From Acidobacteriota bacterium (GTDB lineage: Bacteria > Acidobacteriota > Terriglobia > UBA7540), in the NCBI GenBank assembly GCA_021817045.1, contig JAKAWG010000016.1, positions 1-64,000 of the forward strand: a stretch of DNA of 64,000 nt, in the 5' to 3' direction. Positions 18,232 through 31,343 of the stretch are shown here, piece by piece. Both the position numbers and the translations under genes were made by a program. The notes under the pieces were generated by a model that worked only from the letters and a program-made list of their open reading frames with translations, was not told the DNA's origin and did no database searches. The stretch's first letter is position 1, and the number at the start of each line of letters is the position of its first letter.

Positions 18232-18851
18232 CGCAGCGCCTCCTCCAGCCTCACGAGCGCCGATTCTGAAATCAGCAGCCCGTCATGGCTCAGCACGTCG
18301 TAAGCATGAAGTTCGTGATGGCGCTTCAAATCACAGCCTGGTAAATTACGAGCCGAAAGCTGGAGATTACGGTTCGGAGCGTCATTGACTACCAGCACCG
18401 ACTTCTCGATCCCGAGTTTGTCCAACGCGACCCTGAGTTGCTTCGTCTTGGGTTCGTTCAGTTCATAGGCATCCACAACTGTAAGTCTGCTGTCTTGAAA
18501 CTTCGCCGCCAGCGCCGAACGCAGTGCCCCAAGATACATTTTGGCAGGAAGCTTGGCCGAGTAATCACGCGGCTTGGGGCCGTGGGCGATGGAGCCGTGA
18601 CGCCACAGTGAACTCCGAATACCGCCTGCACGAGCGCGGCCCGTTCCCTTCTGTCTCCACGGCTTTTTTCCGCCACCACTCACTTCGCCCCGGCTCTTGG
18701 TCGAATGGGTGCCCCGGCGTAGGCTGGCCAAGCGCCCCTTCACGGCCTCCCACAGCAAATCTTGGTTGGGCGGCGCCGAAAACACCTCGTCGGGCAACTG
18801 ATGCTCACGAACTTTCACCCCTTCCAGATTCTTGACTTCAACAACGGCCAT
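18228..18851 (-). CDS. rplD: 50S ribosomal protein L4
   Basis: 207 aa. THSTKSRGEVSGGGKKPWRQ and KGTGRARAGGIRSSLWRHGS form the tunnel-lining loop diagnostic of L4. The C-terminal Rossmann-like part includes KSVLVVNDAPNRNLQLSARN. In E. coli, L4 is the attenuator/repressor of the S10 operon; here only the gene order supports similar control. Confidence 0.97.
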   Translation of the reverse strand: MAVVEVKNLEGVKVREHQLPDEVFSAPPNQDLLWEAVKGRLASLRRGTHSTKSRGEVSGGGKKPWRQKGTGRARAGGIRSSLWRHGSIAHGPKPRDYSAKLPAKMYLGALRSALAAKFQDSRLTVVDAYELNEPKTKQLRVALDKLGIEKSVLVVNDAPNRNLQLSARNLPGCDLKRHHELHAYDVLSHDGLLISESALVRLEEALR

Positions 18852-18873
18852 ATTTGAACCCCGCGCACCACAT

Positions 18874-19557
18874 TTACTTTTTCTTCGGAGATTCTGCCGT
18901 TCGCGCCGGTGCGGCCTTTCGCTTTGGGGCCTTCGCCTGCAGCACTACAACATAGCCGCCGTCGGGACCCGGTACAGCGCCCTCCACGACCAGCGTGTTT
19001 TCTTCGGGGATAACCCGCAGAATCCGTAGGTTCCTCACCGTCACACGCCCAGCGCCCATGTGACCCGCCGCCCGCATTCCTTTCAGCACACGAGATGGAA
19101 AGGCCGAGGCGCCGATCGAACCGGGCGCGCGATGAAACATCGATCCGTGCGAACCCGCTCCACCTCCAAAATGGTGCCGCTTGTGGAAACCAGCAAAACC
19201 ACGCCCCTTCGAAATGCCAATCACGTCCACAAGCTCATCTGGCTGAAACTGATCAACCAGAATCTTGTCGCCAGCCTTGACGCCATCGCCACCGTCTTTG
19301 AGGCGGATTTCCCGGAGGAACGAGCTCGGATTCGCCCCCGCTCGCTTGAAATGACCGTCCATCGGCCTTGTCACACGCTTCGGACCCGGCATCTCGACCA
19401 AGCCGAGTTGAACGGCGTCATAACCGTCCTTGCTCTTCGTCTTCCGCTGCGTCACTACGCACGGCCCCGCCTTCACAACAGTGGCCGGCGCCACATCGCC
19501 GTTAGCGCGGAAGATCTGCGTCATGCCAAGTTTCTTGCCGAGAATTCCGTTTACCAT
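18874..19557 (-). CDS. rplC: 50S ribosomal protein L3
   Basis: 227 aa starting [20 protein letters not shown]. The central [20 protein letters not shown] and [20 protein letters not shown] segments are L3 hallmarks and include the Gln/His-rich loop near the peptidyl-transferase centre. A GTG three codons upstream (19566) is an alternative start. A basic tail is added. Confidence 0.97.
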   Translation of the reverse strand: MVNGILGKKLGMTQIFRANGDVAPATVVKAGPCVVTQRKTKSKDGYDAVQLGLVEMPGPKRVTRPMDGHFKRAGANPSSFLREIRLKDGGDGVKAGDKILVDQFQPDELVDVIGISKGRGFAGFHKRHHFGGGAGSHGSMFHRAPGSIGASAFPSRVLKGMRAAGHMGAGRVTVRNLRILRVIPEENTLVVEGAVPGPDGGYVVVLQAKAPKRKAAPARTAESPKKK

Positions 19558-19620
19558 GTCTACCACTTATTGCCCGCCAGGTATCGCAACCGATTGTCGC
19601 CAGAGAGGGACTCACTGACG

Positions 19621-19956
19621 TCATTTCGTATGCTCTTTCCCGAACGCCTTGATCTCGATGTCCACCCCGGAAGGCAAATCCAGCTTCGTCAATGCGTCGA
19701 TGGTCGAGCCGGTCGGCTCGAGAATATCGACCAGCCTCTTATGCGTGCGAATTTCGAACTGTTCCCGCGATTTCTTATCCGTGTGCGGAGAACGAAGCAC
19801 GCAATACTTGTTCTTGACGGTAGGCAGCGGGATCGGTCCCGCCACCTGCGCGCCGTTGCGCTTGGCGGTGGAGACAATCTCCACCGCCGCCTGGTCCAAA
19901 ATCCGGTGATCGTAACCCTTTAGTCGAATTCTGATCTTTTCGTGCAGCGTACTCAC
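19621..19956 (-). CDS. rpsJ: 30S ribosomal protein S10 (NusE)
   Basis: 111 aa; [20 protein letters not shown], then [20 protein letters not shown] and a late [10 protein letters not shown], identify S10. Besides its ribosomal role, S10 acts as NusE in antitermination complexes. It follows tuf by 12 bases, so the str and S10 clusters appear to be joined in one transcript. Confidence 0.97.
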   Translation of the reverse strand: MSTLHEKIRIRLKGYDHRILDQAAVEIVSTAKRNGAQVAGPIPLPTVKNKYCVLRSPHTDKKSREQFEIRTHKRLVDILEPTGSTIDALTKLDLPSGVDIEIKAFGKEHTK

Positions 19957-19968
19957 CTTTAGTCCTCC

Positions 19969-21159
<1,191 letters not shown>

Positions 21160-21218
21160 AACCCATTTGCCTCACTACAATGAATTTAAGTGCTTCTGCC
21201 TGGCTCGTTTCAAATCCG

Positions 21219-23372
<2,154 letters not shown>

Positions 23373-23543
23373 ACAAATAGGGTTCCGCTAAAACGATCTG
23401 TTGCGCGCGATGCGCGCGTATTTTTGCCTCCGGTTTTCGCCAGAGGCGGTTGCACCTAAGCTGCCTTTGTCGGCTTGGAGCGGCTCGCGCTTTCGGGAAA
23501 AGCACATCCCGCCCCGTTCAGAACGCCCAGGGATTGCCCGGGT

Positions 23544-24014
23544 CTACCAGCGGTAGTGAGCAAACGCTTTGTTCGCTTCGGCCATGCGATGGGTATCGTC
23601 CTTCTTCTTGATTGCTCCACCGCGGTGGTTAGCCGCGTCCAACAACTCGGCGGAAAGCTTTTCCACCATCGACTTTTCGCCGCGCTGCCGCGCATAGCCA
23701 ATAATCCAGCGGAGGCTGAGCGAGGTTTGACGGTTCCGGTTCACTTCCACCGGCACCTGGTAATTGGCGCCTCCCACTCGGCGGCTCTTCACCTCTAGAG
23801 CGGGTCTGACGTTCTCCAAAGCCTTCTTAAAGATCTTGATCGGGTCGTCGTTAGTGCGCTGTCGAATTTGCTCGAACGCGTCGTAAACGATACCCTGCGC
23901 CACAGACCTTTTCCCCTCGTACATCACGCAATTGATTAGCTTCTGGACGAGCGCATTGTCATAAACCGGATCTGCCGAAGTTGTCCGACGCTCAACAGTA
24001 CCCTTTCGAGGCAT
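23544..24014 (-). CDS. rpsG: 30S ribosomal protein S7
   Basis: 156 aa; [20 protein letters not shown], then [20 protein letters not shown] and the C-terminal [19 protein letters not shown]7 nucleates the 16S 3' domain and in E. coli represses the str operon by binding the rpsL-rpsG spacer. That spacer is 157 bases here, long enough to hold such a site, though I see no proven structure. Confidence 0.98.
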   Translation of the reverse strand: MPRKGTVERRTTSADPVYDNALVQKLINCVMYEGKRSVAQGIVYDAFEQIRQRTNDDPIKIFKKALENVRPALEVKSRRVGGANYQVPVEVNRNRQTSLSLRWIIGYARQRGEKSMVEKLSAELLDAANHRGGAIKKKDDTHRMAEANKAFAHYRW

Positions 24015-24171
24015 AACCTAACTCTTATCTCTCAGTCGTCAGCAGTGATCCGGACTCCGGCGGCCAACGTAGCTAACCGCTCCCACTTTCCTGCGCTCAA
24101 AACTAAAACTTCCAGCCTCGGCGTCCAACCTCAGCTTCCCGATGCCGTGACGCATTCGCCAGGCAGCAGTC

Positions 24172-24549
24172 TTACGACGCCTTCGGCCTCTTCGCACCGT
24201 ATTTCGAGCGTCCTTGTCGACGGTCAGTGACTCCGGCCGAATCCAGCGTCCCGCGAATTACATGATAGCGAACACCCGGAAGGTCCTTCACTCTGCCGCC
24301 GCGAATAAGAACAATCGAGTGCTCCTGAAGATTGTGACCGACGCCTGGAATGTACGTCGTCACTTCCATACTGTTGGTCAGGCGGACGCGGGCCACTTTC
24401 CGCAGCGCCGAGTTTGGCTTCTTCGGCGTCTGCGTGTATACGCGAATGCACACTCCCCGCTTCTGTGGGCACCCTTCAAGCGCCGGGCTGGATGTCTTGT
24501 AACGAGGCGTCCTTCGGCCCCGGCGTACCATTTGGCTGAACGTGGGCAC
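24172..24549 (-). CDS. rpsL: 30S ribosomal protein S12
   Basis: 125 aa from a GTG at 24549, giving (M)[20 protein letters not shown]. The decoding-centre loops [18 protein letters not shown] and [18 protein letters not shown] are intact; the Lys in KKPNSA, a site of streptomycin resistance in other bacteria, is the wild-type residue. A longer in-frame start at 24705 is rejected on homology. The promoter at 24753-24781 would give a leader of nearly 200 nucleotides. Confidence 0.96.
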   Translation of the reverse strand: MPTFSQMVRRGRRTPRYKTSSPALEGCPQKRGVCIRVYTQTPKKPNSALRKVARVRLTNSMEVTTYIPGVGHNLQEHSIVLIRGGRVKDLPGVRYHVIRGTLDSAGVTDRRQGRSKYGAKRPKAS

Positions 24550-24752
24550 GGCTGAACTATTCCACTCTCTCTTTTGCCGCTCTCGGCGCAGAGCCCCGTC
24601 AACGGCAAAGCCTATCAAATGTAACAAGCAGTATCGGCCGCTGTCAAGGCATCGCCGGAAAAGGCGTTTCTCCTTGATGGCAGGCCGCCGAACCTTCGCC
24701 TGCACGCTGTTTGCGGGGAACCCACGGAGGGGCGCTCGACGACAGCAAATTC

Positions 24753-24781
24753 ATTATACCCGGCAGGACGGCTCTTGAAAA
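24753..24781 (-). promoter_or_regulatory. Candidate sigma-70 promoter of the str-S10-spc-alpha cluster
   Basis: On the minus strand: -35 TTTTCA (4 of 6 consensus), exactly 17 bases, then a perfect -10 TATAAT. It lies just downstream of the frr stop and about 200 bases before rpsL, so the downstream clusters can be transcribed independently of frr. Confidence 0.6.
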
Positions 24782-24814
24782 TAGCGCGAGTGGTCTTGCG
24801 CGCACTGAGTCGCC

Positions 24815-25375
24815 TTACCGGATTTCAAGAATCTCTTGTTCCTTAGCCTTCCCCTGCGCATCAAGCTTGCCGATGAACTCATCGGTGAGCTTTTGAATCT
24901 CATCCAGGCCACGGCGTTCATCATCTTCGGAGATCCGTTTGTCCTTGAACTGCTTCTTGAGCGCCTCGTTAGCGTCACGCCGGACGCTCCGGACGCCGAG
25001 CCGATGCCTTTCTAGCGCGGCATGCACACGTTTCACCATCTCCTTCCGCCTTTCCTCCGTCAAAGGCGGAACGGGAACCCGCAAAATTTTGCCATCGCTC
25101 ACGGGATTCAGCCCTAGATCAGAGGACCGAATAGCCTTTTCAATCACCGCCAACAGGCCCGGGTCCCAAGGTTGCACGGTAACCATCGTCGGTTCCGGAA
25201 CCCCCAGCGTCGCCACTTGGTTAAGTGGCGATGGCGTTCCGTAATAGTCCACTTTGACGTGCTCCAGCAAGGAAGCTGACGCCCGTCCGGTTCGCACTGC
25301 GGCCAACTCGTGTTGAAAATCCTCAACGGATTTGGCCATGCGGCTCTTTGCCTCGGCCAACATCTCCTTTACCAT
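24815..25375 (-). CDS. frr: Ribosome recycling factor
   Basis: 186 aa, normal length. LAAVRTGRASASLLEHVKVD, then YYGTPSPLNQVATLGVPEP and LTEERRKEMVKRVH, are RRF signatures. With EF-G it splits post-termination ribosomes. It follows pyrH with a 21-base gap, in the common rpsB-tsf-pyrH-frr order. Confidence 0.98.
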   Translation of the reverse strand: MVKEMLAEAKSRMAKSVEDFQHELAAVRTGRASASLLEHVKVDYYGTPSPLNQVATLGVPEPTMVTVQPWDPGLLAVIEKAIRSSDLGLNPVSDGKILRVPVPPLTEERRKEMVKRVHAALERHRLGVRSVRRDANEALKKQFKDKRISEDDERRGLDEIQKLTDEFIGKLDAQGKAKEQEILEIR

Positions 25376-25396
25376 GGCTCCGCCTCCGACGCTAGC

Positions 25397-26113
25397 CTAG
25401 CGAGTAACCAGCGACCCCACTTGCTCTCCCGAAATGACGCGCCTCAGGTTTCCAGGTACGTTCAAGTTAAACACAATAATGGGCAGAGCGTTGTCCATGC
25501 AGAGCGAAATGGCCGTCGTATCCATCACCGCGAGGCCCCGCTGCAGAACATCCAGATAGCTGATGCGCAAAAACATCTTCGCGCCAGGCGACGTCTGCGG
25601 GTCACGGTCGTAAACACCATTCACCTTCGTGGCTTTCAGAATTACGTCGGCCTTCACTTCCATGCCGCGAAGCGCCGCCGCTGTATCCGTGGAAAAGTAT
25701 GGGCTCCCGGTGCCTCCGGCCAGGATCGCGAGACGCCCCTTCTCAAGATGGCGGATCACCCGCCGACGAATAAACGGCTCGGCGATTTCTCGCATCTCCA
25801 TCGCGGTAACAACCCTCGTCAGTGACCCCGTCTTTTCGAGGGCATCTTGCAGCGCCAAGGCGTTAATGACCGTAGCCAGCATCCCCATATGATCGGCCAC
25901 TACACGATCAAAGCCTCCTTCTGAGGCCGAGACCCCGCGAATGAAATTGCCTCCTCCCACGACGATGGCAATCTGAACTCCAGCCTCGTGGACCTCGTGG
26001 ATTTCTCGTGCGATCCGCCCAACGGCTTCCGGATCCACGCCAAACCCGCGCCCGCCTATCAAGGCCTCGCCGCTCAGCTTAAGCAAAATGCGATGGAAAG
26101 CCGGTTCGCTCAT
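25397..26113 (-). CDS. pyrH: Uridylate kinase (UMP kinase)
   Basis: 238 aa, amino-acid-kinase fold. [20 protein letters not shown] and [20 protein letters not shown] bind the phosphates; [20 protein letters not shown] and [14 protein letters not shown] are typical bacterial UMPK segments. It makes UDP from UMP and is allosterically controlled (GTP/UTP) in characterised homologues. Confidence 0.98.
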   Translation of the reverse strand: MSEPAFHRILLKLSGEALIGGRGFGVDPEAVGRIAREIHEVHEAGVQIAIVVGGGNFIRGVSASEGGFDRVVADHMGMLATVINALALQDALEKTGSLTRVVTAMEMREIAEPFIRRRVIRHLEKGRLAILAGGTGSPYFSTDTAAALRGMEVKADVILKATKVNGVYDRDPQTSPGAKMFLRISYLDVLQRGLAVMDTTAISLCMDNALPIIVFNLNVPGNLRRVISGEQVGSLVTR

Positions 26114-26203
26114 AGGGCCGGAGCCAAGTGTCTGATCGCGCGCCCTCGCGCCTCGTTGCGACCCGCCGCATCGGAAGGGAGAATCTCCCGGAGCCGGTCT
26201 ATG

Positions 26204-26842
26204 TTAGCGTTCTGGACCATTCTCCGAGCCATCCCAACTAGCTCTTTCTCCCACCTTGAATCGCGCATACCGGCTGACGGTGATGTTCTCGCCGAATTTG
26301 GCGATTTTCGTTGCAATCAGCTCACCGACCGTCGTTGCCGCTGACGTATCCTTGATGAAGCGCTGCTCGTAAAGGCAGTTTTCTTCGTAAAATTTTCCAA
26401 GCCGCCCCTCAACGATCTTGTCGGCCACTGCTGGTGGCTTGCCCGAAACCGCGGCTTGTTCGCGCAGGATGGCCCTTTCCCGTTCGAGAATCTCAGGCGC
26501 AATATTCTCCTTGCGAATGAATTTCGGATCAGCCGCACAAATGTGCATCGCCAAGTCATGAGCCAATTGCGCGAATTCCTCGTTTCGTGCCACAAAATCA
26601 CTTTCGCAGTTGACCTCTACGATGACGGCAATCTTCGATCCGGGATGGACGTACGTGCCAATAAGGCCCTCGGAAGTGGTTCTTCCAGCCTTCTTGGCGG
26701 CGGCGGCTTGCCCTCGTTTGCGAAGCACGGTAAACGCCTTTTCAAAATCTCCGTCCGCTTCCTCCAGCGCCTTCTTGCACTCCATCATCGGCGCCCCGCT
26801 CGCCTCGCGCAGCTTCTTAACGTCTCCCGCTGAAACTCCCAT
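26204..26842 (-). CDS. tsf: Elongation factor Ts (short form)
   Basis: 212 aa starting MGVSAGDVKKLREASGAPMM with GGAGGATC before ATG 26842. ECKKALEEADGDFEKAFTVL is the N-terminal UBA-like domain, and CESDFVARNEEFAQLAHDLA the core motif that dissociates GDP from EF-Tu. It is shorter than the roughly 280-residue E. coli protein and resembles the compact Thermus form, lacking part of the C-terminal subdomain. Confidence 0.96.
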   Translation of the reverse strand: MGVSAGDVKKLREASGAPMMECKKALEEADGDFEKAFTVLRKRGQAAAAKKAGRTTSEGLIGTYVHPGSKIAVIVEVNCESDFVARNEEFAQLAHDLAMHICAADPKFIRKENIAPEILERERAILREQAAVSGKPPAVADKIVEGRLGKFYEENCLYEQRFIKDTSAATTVGELIATKIAKFGENITVSRYARFKVGERASWDGSENGPER

Positions 26843-26946
26843 GATCCTCCGCCCGTATACCCTTCGACCCAACGCTCTGTGCACCGCCAGACCAGATCCG
26901 GCGCGCCGACATGCGGATTCCGGTGGTCATCCACCGTCGCGGCATG

Positions 26947-27942
26947 TCAAAGCTGATCGTTCGCGTCTTCCCCTTCCGGTTGCCTCTCGCCCTTCGCCGG
27001 ACGGCCACGACCTCCTGGCCTTCGCCGTCCCTTCGGAATTCTAACCCGGCCGTCCTCCACTTCCTCGGCCGCCTCGACGGTCGCAGCCGGCTCCGCTCCC
27101 TCGTTAAAGTAAGCCATTTCCTGCGCCAATACATCGTCGGAAACCCGCTCCCTTCTCTCCTTCTGCGTTTCCTCGAACGCAGCGCGCTCTCGCTCCGCTT
27201 CAATCTCCGCGGCGATTCTCTCCGCCGCAAGCTTTTCTTCTTCGAGCCTCTTCTCCTCCGCGACCTGCCGTCCTTCCAGGACGGCGTCGGCGATACGCAT
27301 AGTGAACAGCCGGATCGACCGCAGCGCATCATCATTTCCGGGAATTACATAATCTACCAAGTCAGGATCACAATTCGTGTCCACAATCGCTACCACTGGA
27401 ATTCCCAGCTTGACCGCTTCCTTCACGGCGATATGCTCATGGTTCGAGTCGATGACAAACAGCGCGTCCGGCAATCCCGACATGTCCTTGATTCCCGCCA
27501 AGTTGTACTCAAGGTGCTGCCGCTCACGCTCGAGCCGGAGAACTTCCTTCTTCGGAAGCAAGTCGTAACGTCCGTCCCGGCTCATTTCTTCCAGTTCCTT
27601 CAGCCGTTGGATGGACTTCTGAATCGTCGAATAGTTCGTCAGCAAGCCACCCAGCCATCGGTGGTTGACGTAATACATACTGCAACGCGCCGCCTCCTCT
27701 GCGATCGCCTCCTGCGCCTGCCGCTTGGTGCCGACGAAGAGCAGCGTCTTTCCCTCCTGCGTCAACTCGGCGACGAACTTCGCGGCCTCCTTAAAGAGCT
27801 TCAGAGTCTTCTGGAGGTCAATGATGTAGATGCCGTTCCGCTCCCCGTATATATACTCTTTCATCTTGGGATTCCATCGGCGCGTTTGATGTCCGAAGTG
27901 AACCCCGGCCTCCAGAAATTCCTTCATGTTTATGATGGACAA
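26947..27942 (-). CDS. rpsB: 30S ribosomal protein S2 with a long charged C-terminal extension
   Basis: 331 aa. The start is TTG 27942 with GGGAGGA about 5 bases upstream, giving (M)[23 protein letters not shown] 27927 is the alternative. The S2 core ends around residue 230 ([20 protein letters not shown]). The remaining 100 residues form a Glu/Arg-rich probable coiled coil, then a Gly/Arg/Pro-rich tail. S2 is usually about 240-260 residues. First gene of rpsB-tsf-pyrH-frr. Confidence 0.96.
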   Translation of the reverse strand: MSIINMKEFLEAGVHFGHQTRRWNPKMKEYIYGERNGIYIIDLQKTLKLFKEAAKFVAELTQEGKTLLFVGTKRQAQEAIAEEAARCSMYYVNHRWLGGLLTNYSTIQKSIQRLKELEEMSRDGRYDLLPKKEVLRLERERQHLEYNLAGIKDMSGLPDALFVIDSNHEHIAVKEAVKLGIPVVAIVDTNCDPDLVDYVIPGNDDALRSIRLFTMRIADAVLEGRQVAEEKRLEEEKLAAERIAAEIEAERERAAFEETQKERRERVSDDVLAQEMAYFNEGAEPAATVEAAEEVEDGRVRIPKGRRRPGGRGRPAKGERQPEGEDANDQL

Positions 27943-28024
27943 AGATCCTCCCTGGGCGTTCAGGTGTTCAGTTTCTATAGAGTTGTTGAGGTCTCAAGCC
28001 GCAGCCAGAATCCGAAACCCACAC

Positions 28025-28420
28025 TCAACGTTTCGAGAACTGAAACCGCTTGCGAGCACCCTTCTGGCCATACTTTTTGCGCTCTTTAACGCGCGAATCC
28101 CGAGTTAGAAAGCCGCCTTGCCGTAACTGGCTTCTGAACTCGGGATTGAACGCTGCCAACGCACGCGCCAAGCCCATGCGGGCAGCTCCGACCTGACCGT
28201 GAAGGCCACCGCCACGCAGAAGAATCAGGACGTCAAGCTTTCCCATTGTGTCGGTTGCCGCGAGAGGCTGCTGCAATTCCACCCGCATGGCCTCGGAAGG
28301 CACGTACTGGTCGAGCGGGCGACGGTTGATGACAATCTTGCCATCGCCGGACCTGAGATAAACGCGGGCCACCGCAGACTTACGGCGGCCCGTTCCGCGA
28401 AACTGGGCTGTGTCTGACAC
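28025..28420 (-). CDS. rpsI: 30S ribosomal protein S9
   Basis: 131 aa from GTG 28420 with GAGGGA upstream. [20 protein letters not shown] at the N-terminus and the C-terminal [20 protein letters not shown], whose last Lys/Arg touch the P-site tRNA anticodon loop. It follows rplM after an unusually long 263-base spacer. Confidence 0.97.
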   Translation of the reverse strand: MSDTAQFRGTGRRKSAVARVYLRSGDGKIVINRRPLDQYVPSEAMRVELQQPLAATDTMGKLDVLILLRGGGLHGQVGAARMGLARALAAFNPEFRSQLRQGGFLTRDSRVKERKKYGQKGARKRFQFSKR

Positions 28421-28683
28421 TTTATCCCTCTAACTTCGCTCGTAATGCGAAGTGATGAAATCTCCGGACCAACTTTTGCCTCACCCTGATAAGCTCACCC
28501 CGTTGCCAGAACAAAAAAATTCAACCTGACCTCGGCGCGCCGACTCCTAAACATTGGGCAGAGGCACGACGGCCCGGGTCGCCAAAATTTTCGTCGAGAC
28601 CGGCCGCGGCGCGGACTCCTCATAGGTCGGGACATTCCACGCCCGGTCTACCCGAGCCAGACCCCGCTCACTATAGTTTAGGG
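28421..28683. other. Unusually long rplM-rpsI spacer, no gene called
   Basis: rplM and rpsI are usually nearly adjacent; here 263 bases separate them. On the minus strand an open frame with no start codon of its own runs about 48 codons from the rplM stop region (NYSERGLARVDRAWNVPTYE onward) and ends near 28550. A 12-base perfect palindrome TCGGCGCGCCGA and a T-run follow. I found no known RNA or protein family here. Confidence 0.35.
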
Positions 28684-29115
28684 TTAACTGAGGCGGAACT
28701 CTTCGGGTTTCTGCGCGGAGTGAGAATGAACTGGCCCCGAGTACACTCTTAACCGTGTTGCCACCCGGTCGCCGAGGCGGGTCTTCGGCAACATGCCCCG
28801 AACTGCTTCCCGAACCAACTCCTGGGGCCTGGATTCCAGGTACTTGCCCGCGGCGATTTCCTTGAGCCCTCCGGGATAGCCTGTATGACGGCGGTAAACC
28901 TTGCTCTCCATTTTGCGACCGCTGAGAACCACTTTTCCCGCGTTCACGATGATCAGCCCTTCGCGGTGATCTTCATGCGGGGTGTAGTCCGGCCAGTCTT
29001 TGCCCATGAGCATCCGCGCCGCACGAGCAGCCAGACGGCCAAGCCGCTGACCCTCCGCATCGACAACTCGCCACCGAACCTTGCCTCGTTTCTTTCGCTG
29101 AAAGTAAGTGCCCAC
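28684..29115 (-). CDS. rplM: 50S ribosomal protein L13
   Basis: 143 aa from GTG 29115 with CGGGAG six bases upstream, giving (M)GTYFQRKKRGKVRWRVVDAE, matching the family's 142 residues. An upstream in-frame GTG at 29139 would sit only about 3 bases after the predicted transcription start. DYTPHEDHREGLIIVNAGKV and a later YRRHTGYPGGLKEI are L13 hallmarks. Divergent from the VWFA gene. Confidence 0.96.
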   Translation of the reverse strand: MGTYFQRKKRGKVRWRVVDAEGQRLGRLAARAARMLMGKDWPDYTPHEDHREGLIIVNAGKVVLSGRKMESKVYRRHTGYPGGLKEIAAGKYLESRPQELVREAVRGMLPKTRLGDRVATRLRVYSGPVHSHSAQKPEEFRLS

Positions 29116-29148
29116 AGGTCGCTCCCGCTGGTTAACCACAAACTCTTA

Positions 29149-29177
29149 TTAATATCCTAGCATCAACGCTTTGTCAA
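29149..29177 (-). promoter_or_regulatory. Strong sigma-70 promoter of rplM-rpsI
   Basis: Minus strand: perfect -35 TTGACA (29172-29177), exactly 17 bases, -10 TATTAA (29149-29154, 5 of 6). The expected start near 29142 gives an approximately 27-base leader before GTG 29115. One of the best promoter matches in the window. Confidence 0.8.
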
Positions 29178-29201
29178 CCGGAGCCAATGGTGGTCCACAA
29201 G

Positions 29202-29230
29202 TTGACCGAAACAAAGCGCGGTGGCATGAT
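29202..29230 (+). promoter_or_regulatory. Candidate promoter of the VWFA gene
   Basis: Plus strand: TTGACC (5 of 6), 17 bases, CATGAT (4 of 6). It is back to back with the rplM promoter and 34 bases before the chosen start at 29264. Confidence 0.45.
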
Positions 29231-29263
29231 GAAAGTGGCCAAAAGTTGGCAGGAGTGACTCCT

Positions 29264-30421
29264 ATGTCCCGGAAAATGCGACAGATTCTGGCATTGTTCG
29301 CTTTGGCAGGACTGATCTGGGCTGGCGGTTGGTGGTGGACTCAGCGCTCCTTTGGAGCGCCGCAATCCGCGCCCGGCCCGGCCGGTGAGCCCGGCGAGAC
29401 CGTAATTCCACCGAACCACCACGCGCAGCAACAAGGCCCCCAGGAGCAGCCCGGCGAGACCGTCACGCCTCCGCATCCCCAGCAGGCACCGCCACCGCTC
29501 AAGACGCCCGAGAAGATCAACCCGAAACAGATCTACACGCTCTCTACCTCGACCAATCTGGTGAACCTGAACGTGCTGGTGACCGATGACAGCGGCGATC
29601 CCATCACCAATCTCCAGAAAACCAACTTTCGCGTGTATGACAACGGCGTGCAGCAGACCGTCACGAATTTCGGAGCGGTTCAAGCCCCCATTACGGTCTG
29701 TCTGCTCGTGGAGTTTAGCAACGAATGGTGGCCGCTGGTGTATCAGGCCCTCGAAGAGGCATACTCGTTCATCGGCGTGATGAGACCCAGCGATTGGGTT
29801 GCCGCTGTTTCCTTCGATCTCAAACCGCACATCCTCACCGATTTCACGCACAACCGCCAGCAGGTGGAAGCCGCCCTGAACGAGTTGCAGTTCCCCGGGT
29901 TTTCCGAAGACAACTTATATGATTCCCTGGCCTTCGTCATCAACCGCATGAGGAATATTAAGGGCCGAAAGGCAATTGTGGCGATCTGCAGCGGCTACGA
30001 TACGTTCAGCAAGCTGACCTACGATCAGATGTTGAAGATCGCCAAGGCATCCACCACGCCGATTTATCCGGTCAGCATTCTGGAATGGCTGGCCGTGCGG
30101 ACGCCGGGCGGTTACAACATCGATTACTGGCAGGCGCGCAACGGGCTGGACTACATCGCCAAGTATTCTGGAGGCCAGGCTTTCTTCCCACGCTTCGAAG
30201 GTGCGTTGCCAGGGGTCTACCAACAGATCGCGCAGCAATTACGGCAGCAGTACAGCTTGGGCTTTGTTCCGAATAGTTCAGGGAAGAACGGGAAATATCA
30301 CAAACTGAAAGTGGATTTGGTGGACGCGCAGGGAAATCCGCTGCGGATCGTGAACCAGAAGGGCAAGAACATCAAGTATAAGCTTGTCTACCGTGAGGGT
30401 TATTACTCACCGAAGAGCTGA
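29264..30421 (+). CDS. VWFA-related acidobacterial domain protein, membrane-anchored or secreted
   Basis: 385 aa, ATG 29264 with AGGAG upstream. N-terminal hydrophobic segment (QILALFALAGLIWAGGWWWT) is a signal or anchor. A Pro/Gln-rich linker at about 30-85 with a repeated PGETV-PP unit follows, then LVNLNVLVTDDSGDPITNLQ and the VWA-like fold to about 345, ending SLGFVPNSSGKNGKYHKLKV. This matches the VWFA-related family that is expanded in Acidobacteria (TIGR03436 type). The usual metal-site DxSxS is replaced by VEFSNE, so metal binding is doubtful. Function unknown, probably protein-protein contact outside the membrane. Confidence 0.88.
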   Translation: MSRKMRQILALFALAGLIWAGGWWWTQRSFGAPQSAPGPAGEPGETVIPPNHHAQQQGPQEQPGETVTPPHPQQAPPPLKTPEKINPKQIYTLSTSTNLVNLNVLVTDDSGDPITNLQKTNFRVYDNGVQQTVTNFGAVQAPITVCLLVEFSNEWWPLVYQALEEAYSFIGVMRPSDWVAAVSFDLKPHILTDFTHNRQQVEAALNELQFPGFSEDNLYDSLAFVINRMRNIKGRKAIVAICSGYDTFSKLTYDQMLKIAKASTTPIYPVSILEWLAVRTPGGYNIDYWQARNGLDYIAKYSGGQAFFPRFEGALPGVYQQIAQQLRQQYSLGFVPNSSGKNGKYHKLKVDLVDAQGNPLRIVNQKGKNIKYKLVYREGYYSPKS

Positions 30422-30593
30422 TGCCCCGGGGCTACCAGGAGGCCGCAAGACGAGCCTTGTGCCCTAAGCACTTTGATTGAGCTTCTGACTCAAGAGTGAC
30501 TCCGAGAAAAGCTTGTGAGATGGCGGCGAGGCGCCTGGGCGTTTCCGCGCGACATTCTCTCCCTCCGGATTCGTCCGGCCGGTCAGGCACAAC

Positions 30594-31343
30594 GTGACTT
30601 CTCAGCTCAGCGAAACTGGATTGCTTTCTGCGATCGACCGCGAGCGGCTTCCACATCATATCGCCGTTATCATGGACGGAAACGGGCGGTGGGCGCAAAA
30701 GCGTCGCCTGCCGCGAATTGCTGGACATCGCGCCGGGATGCGCGCCGTGCGTCAGGGAGTGGAGGCCTGCCGCCGGCTCGGCGTCCCTTACCTCACGCTA
30801 TATGCGTTTTCTGTGGAGAACTGGAAGCGACCGCAGGCGGAAGTTGATCTGCTCATGGCCCTTTTGCGGGAATTCCTGAAGAAGGAAATGAGGCAGATGA
30901 ACCGCTACCGAATCCGGCTCAGGGTGATTGGACGAACGCGGGAGCTGCCGAAGGCCGTGCAACAAGACCTGCGAAAGGCGATCGAGGCAACGAAGCGCAA
31001 CACCGGACTGACACTCTCTCTCGCTCTGAATTACGGAGCCCGGGCTGAGATCGTGGACGCTCTTCGCAAGCTTGTCCGCAAGCTCAAGCGAAGCGGAAAG
31101 GGCGAAGTGAGCGAGCGGGCGATCAGCCAGGCCCTTTACACACGGGGCCTGCCAGACCCCGACCTTCTGATCCGCACCAGCGGGGAGATGCGTCTCAGCA
31201 ACTTTCTGCTTTGGCAGGCGGCCTACGCGGAGTTGTGGGTGACGGACACGTTGTGGCCGGATTTCACTCGCCGGGACTTGTATCAAGCAGTGCTCGACTA
31301 CCAGAAGCGCGAACGGCGCTACGGCGGACTTGGCCTGAGCTAA
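30594..31343 (+). CDS. uppS: Undecaprenyl diphosphate synthase
   Basis: 249 aa from GTG 30594. HHIAVIMDGNGRWAQKRRLP contains the catalytic Asp and the phosphate-binding residues; TLYAFSVENWKRPQAEVDLL and the later DLLIRTSGEMRLSNFLLWQA, then ELWVTDTLWPDF, complete the cis-prenyltransferase signature. It builds the C55 lipid carrier for peptidoglycan and O-antigen from IPP and FPP. First of a run uppS-cdsA-dxr-rseP-ispG. Confidence 0.97.
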   Translation: MTSQLSETGLLSAIDRERLPHHIAVIMDGNGRWAQKRRLPRIAGHRAGMRAVRQGVEACRRLGVPYLTLYAFSVENWKRPQAEVDLLMALLREFLKKEMRQMNRYRIRLRVIGRTRELPKAVQQDLRKAIEATKRNTGLTLSLALNYGARAEIVDALRKLVRKLKRSGKGEVSERAISQALYTRGLPDPDLLIRTSGEMRLSNFLLWQAAYAELWVTDTLWPDFTRRDLYQAVLDYQKRERRYGGLGLS

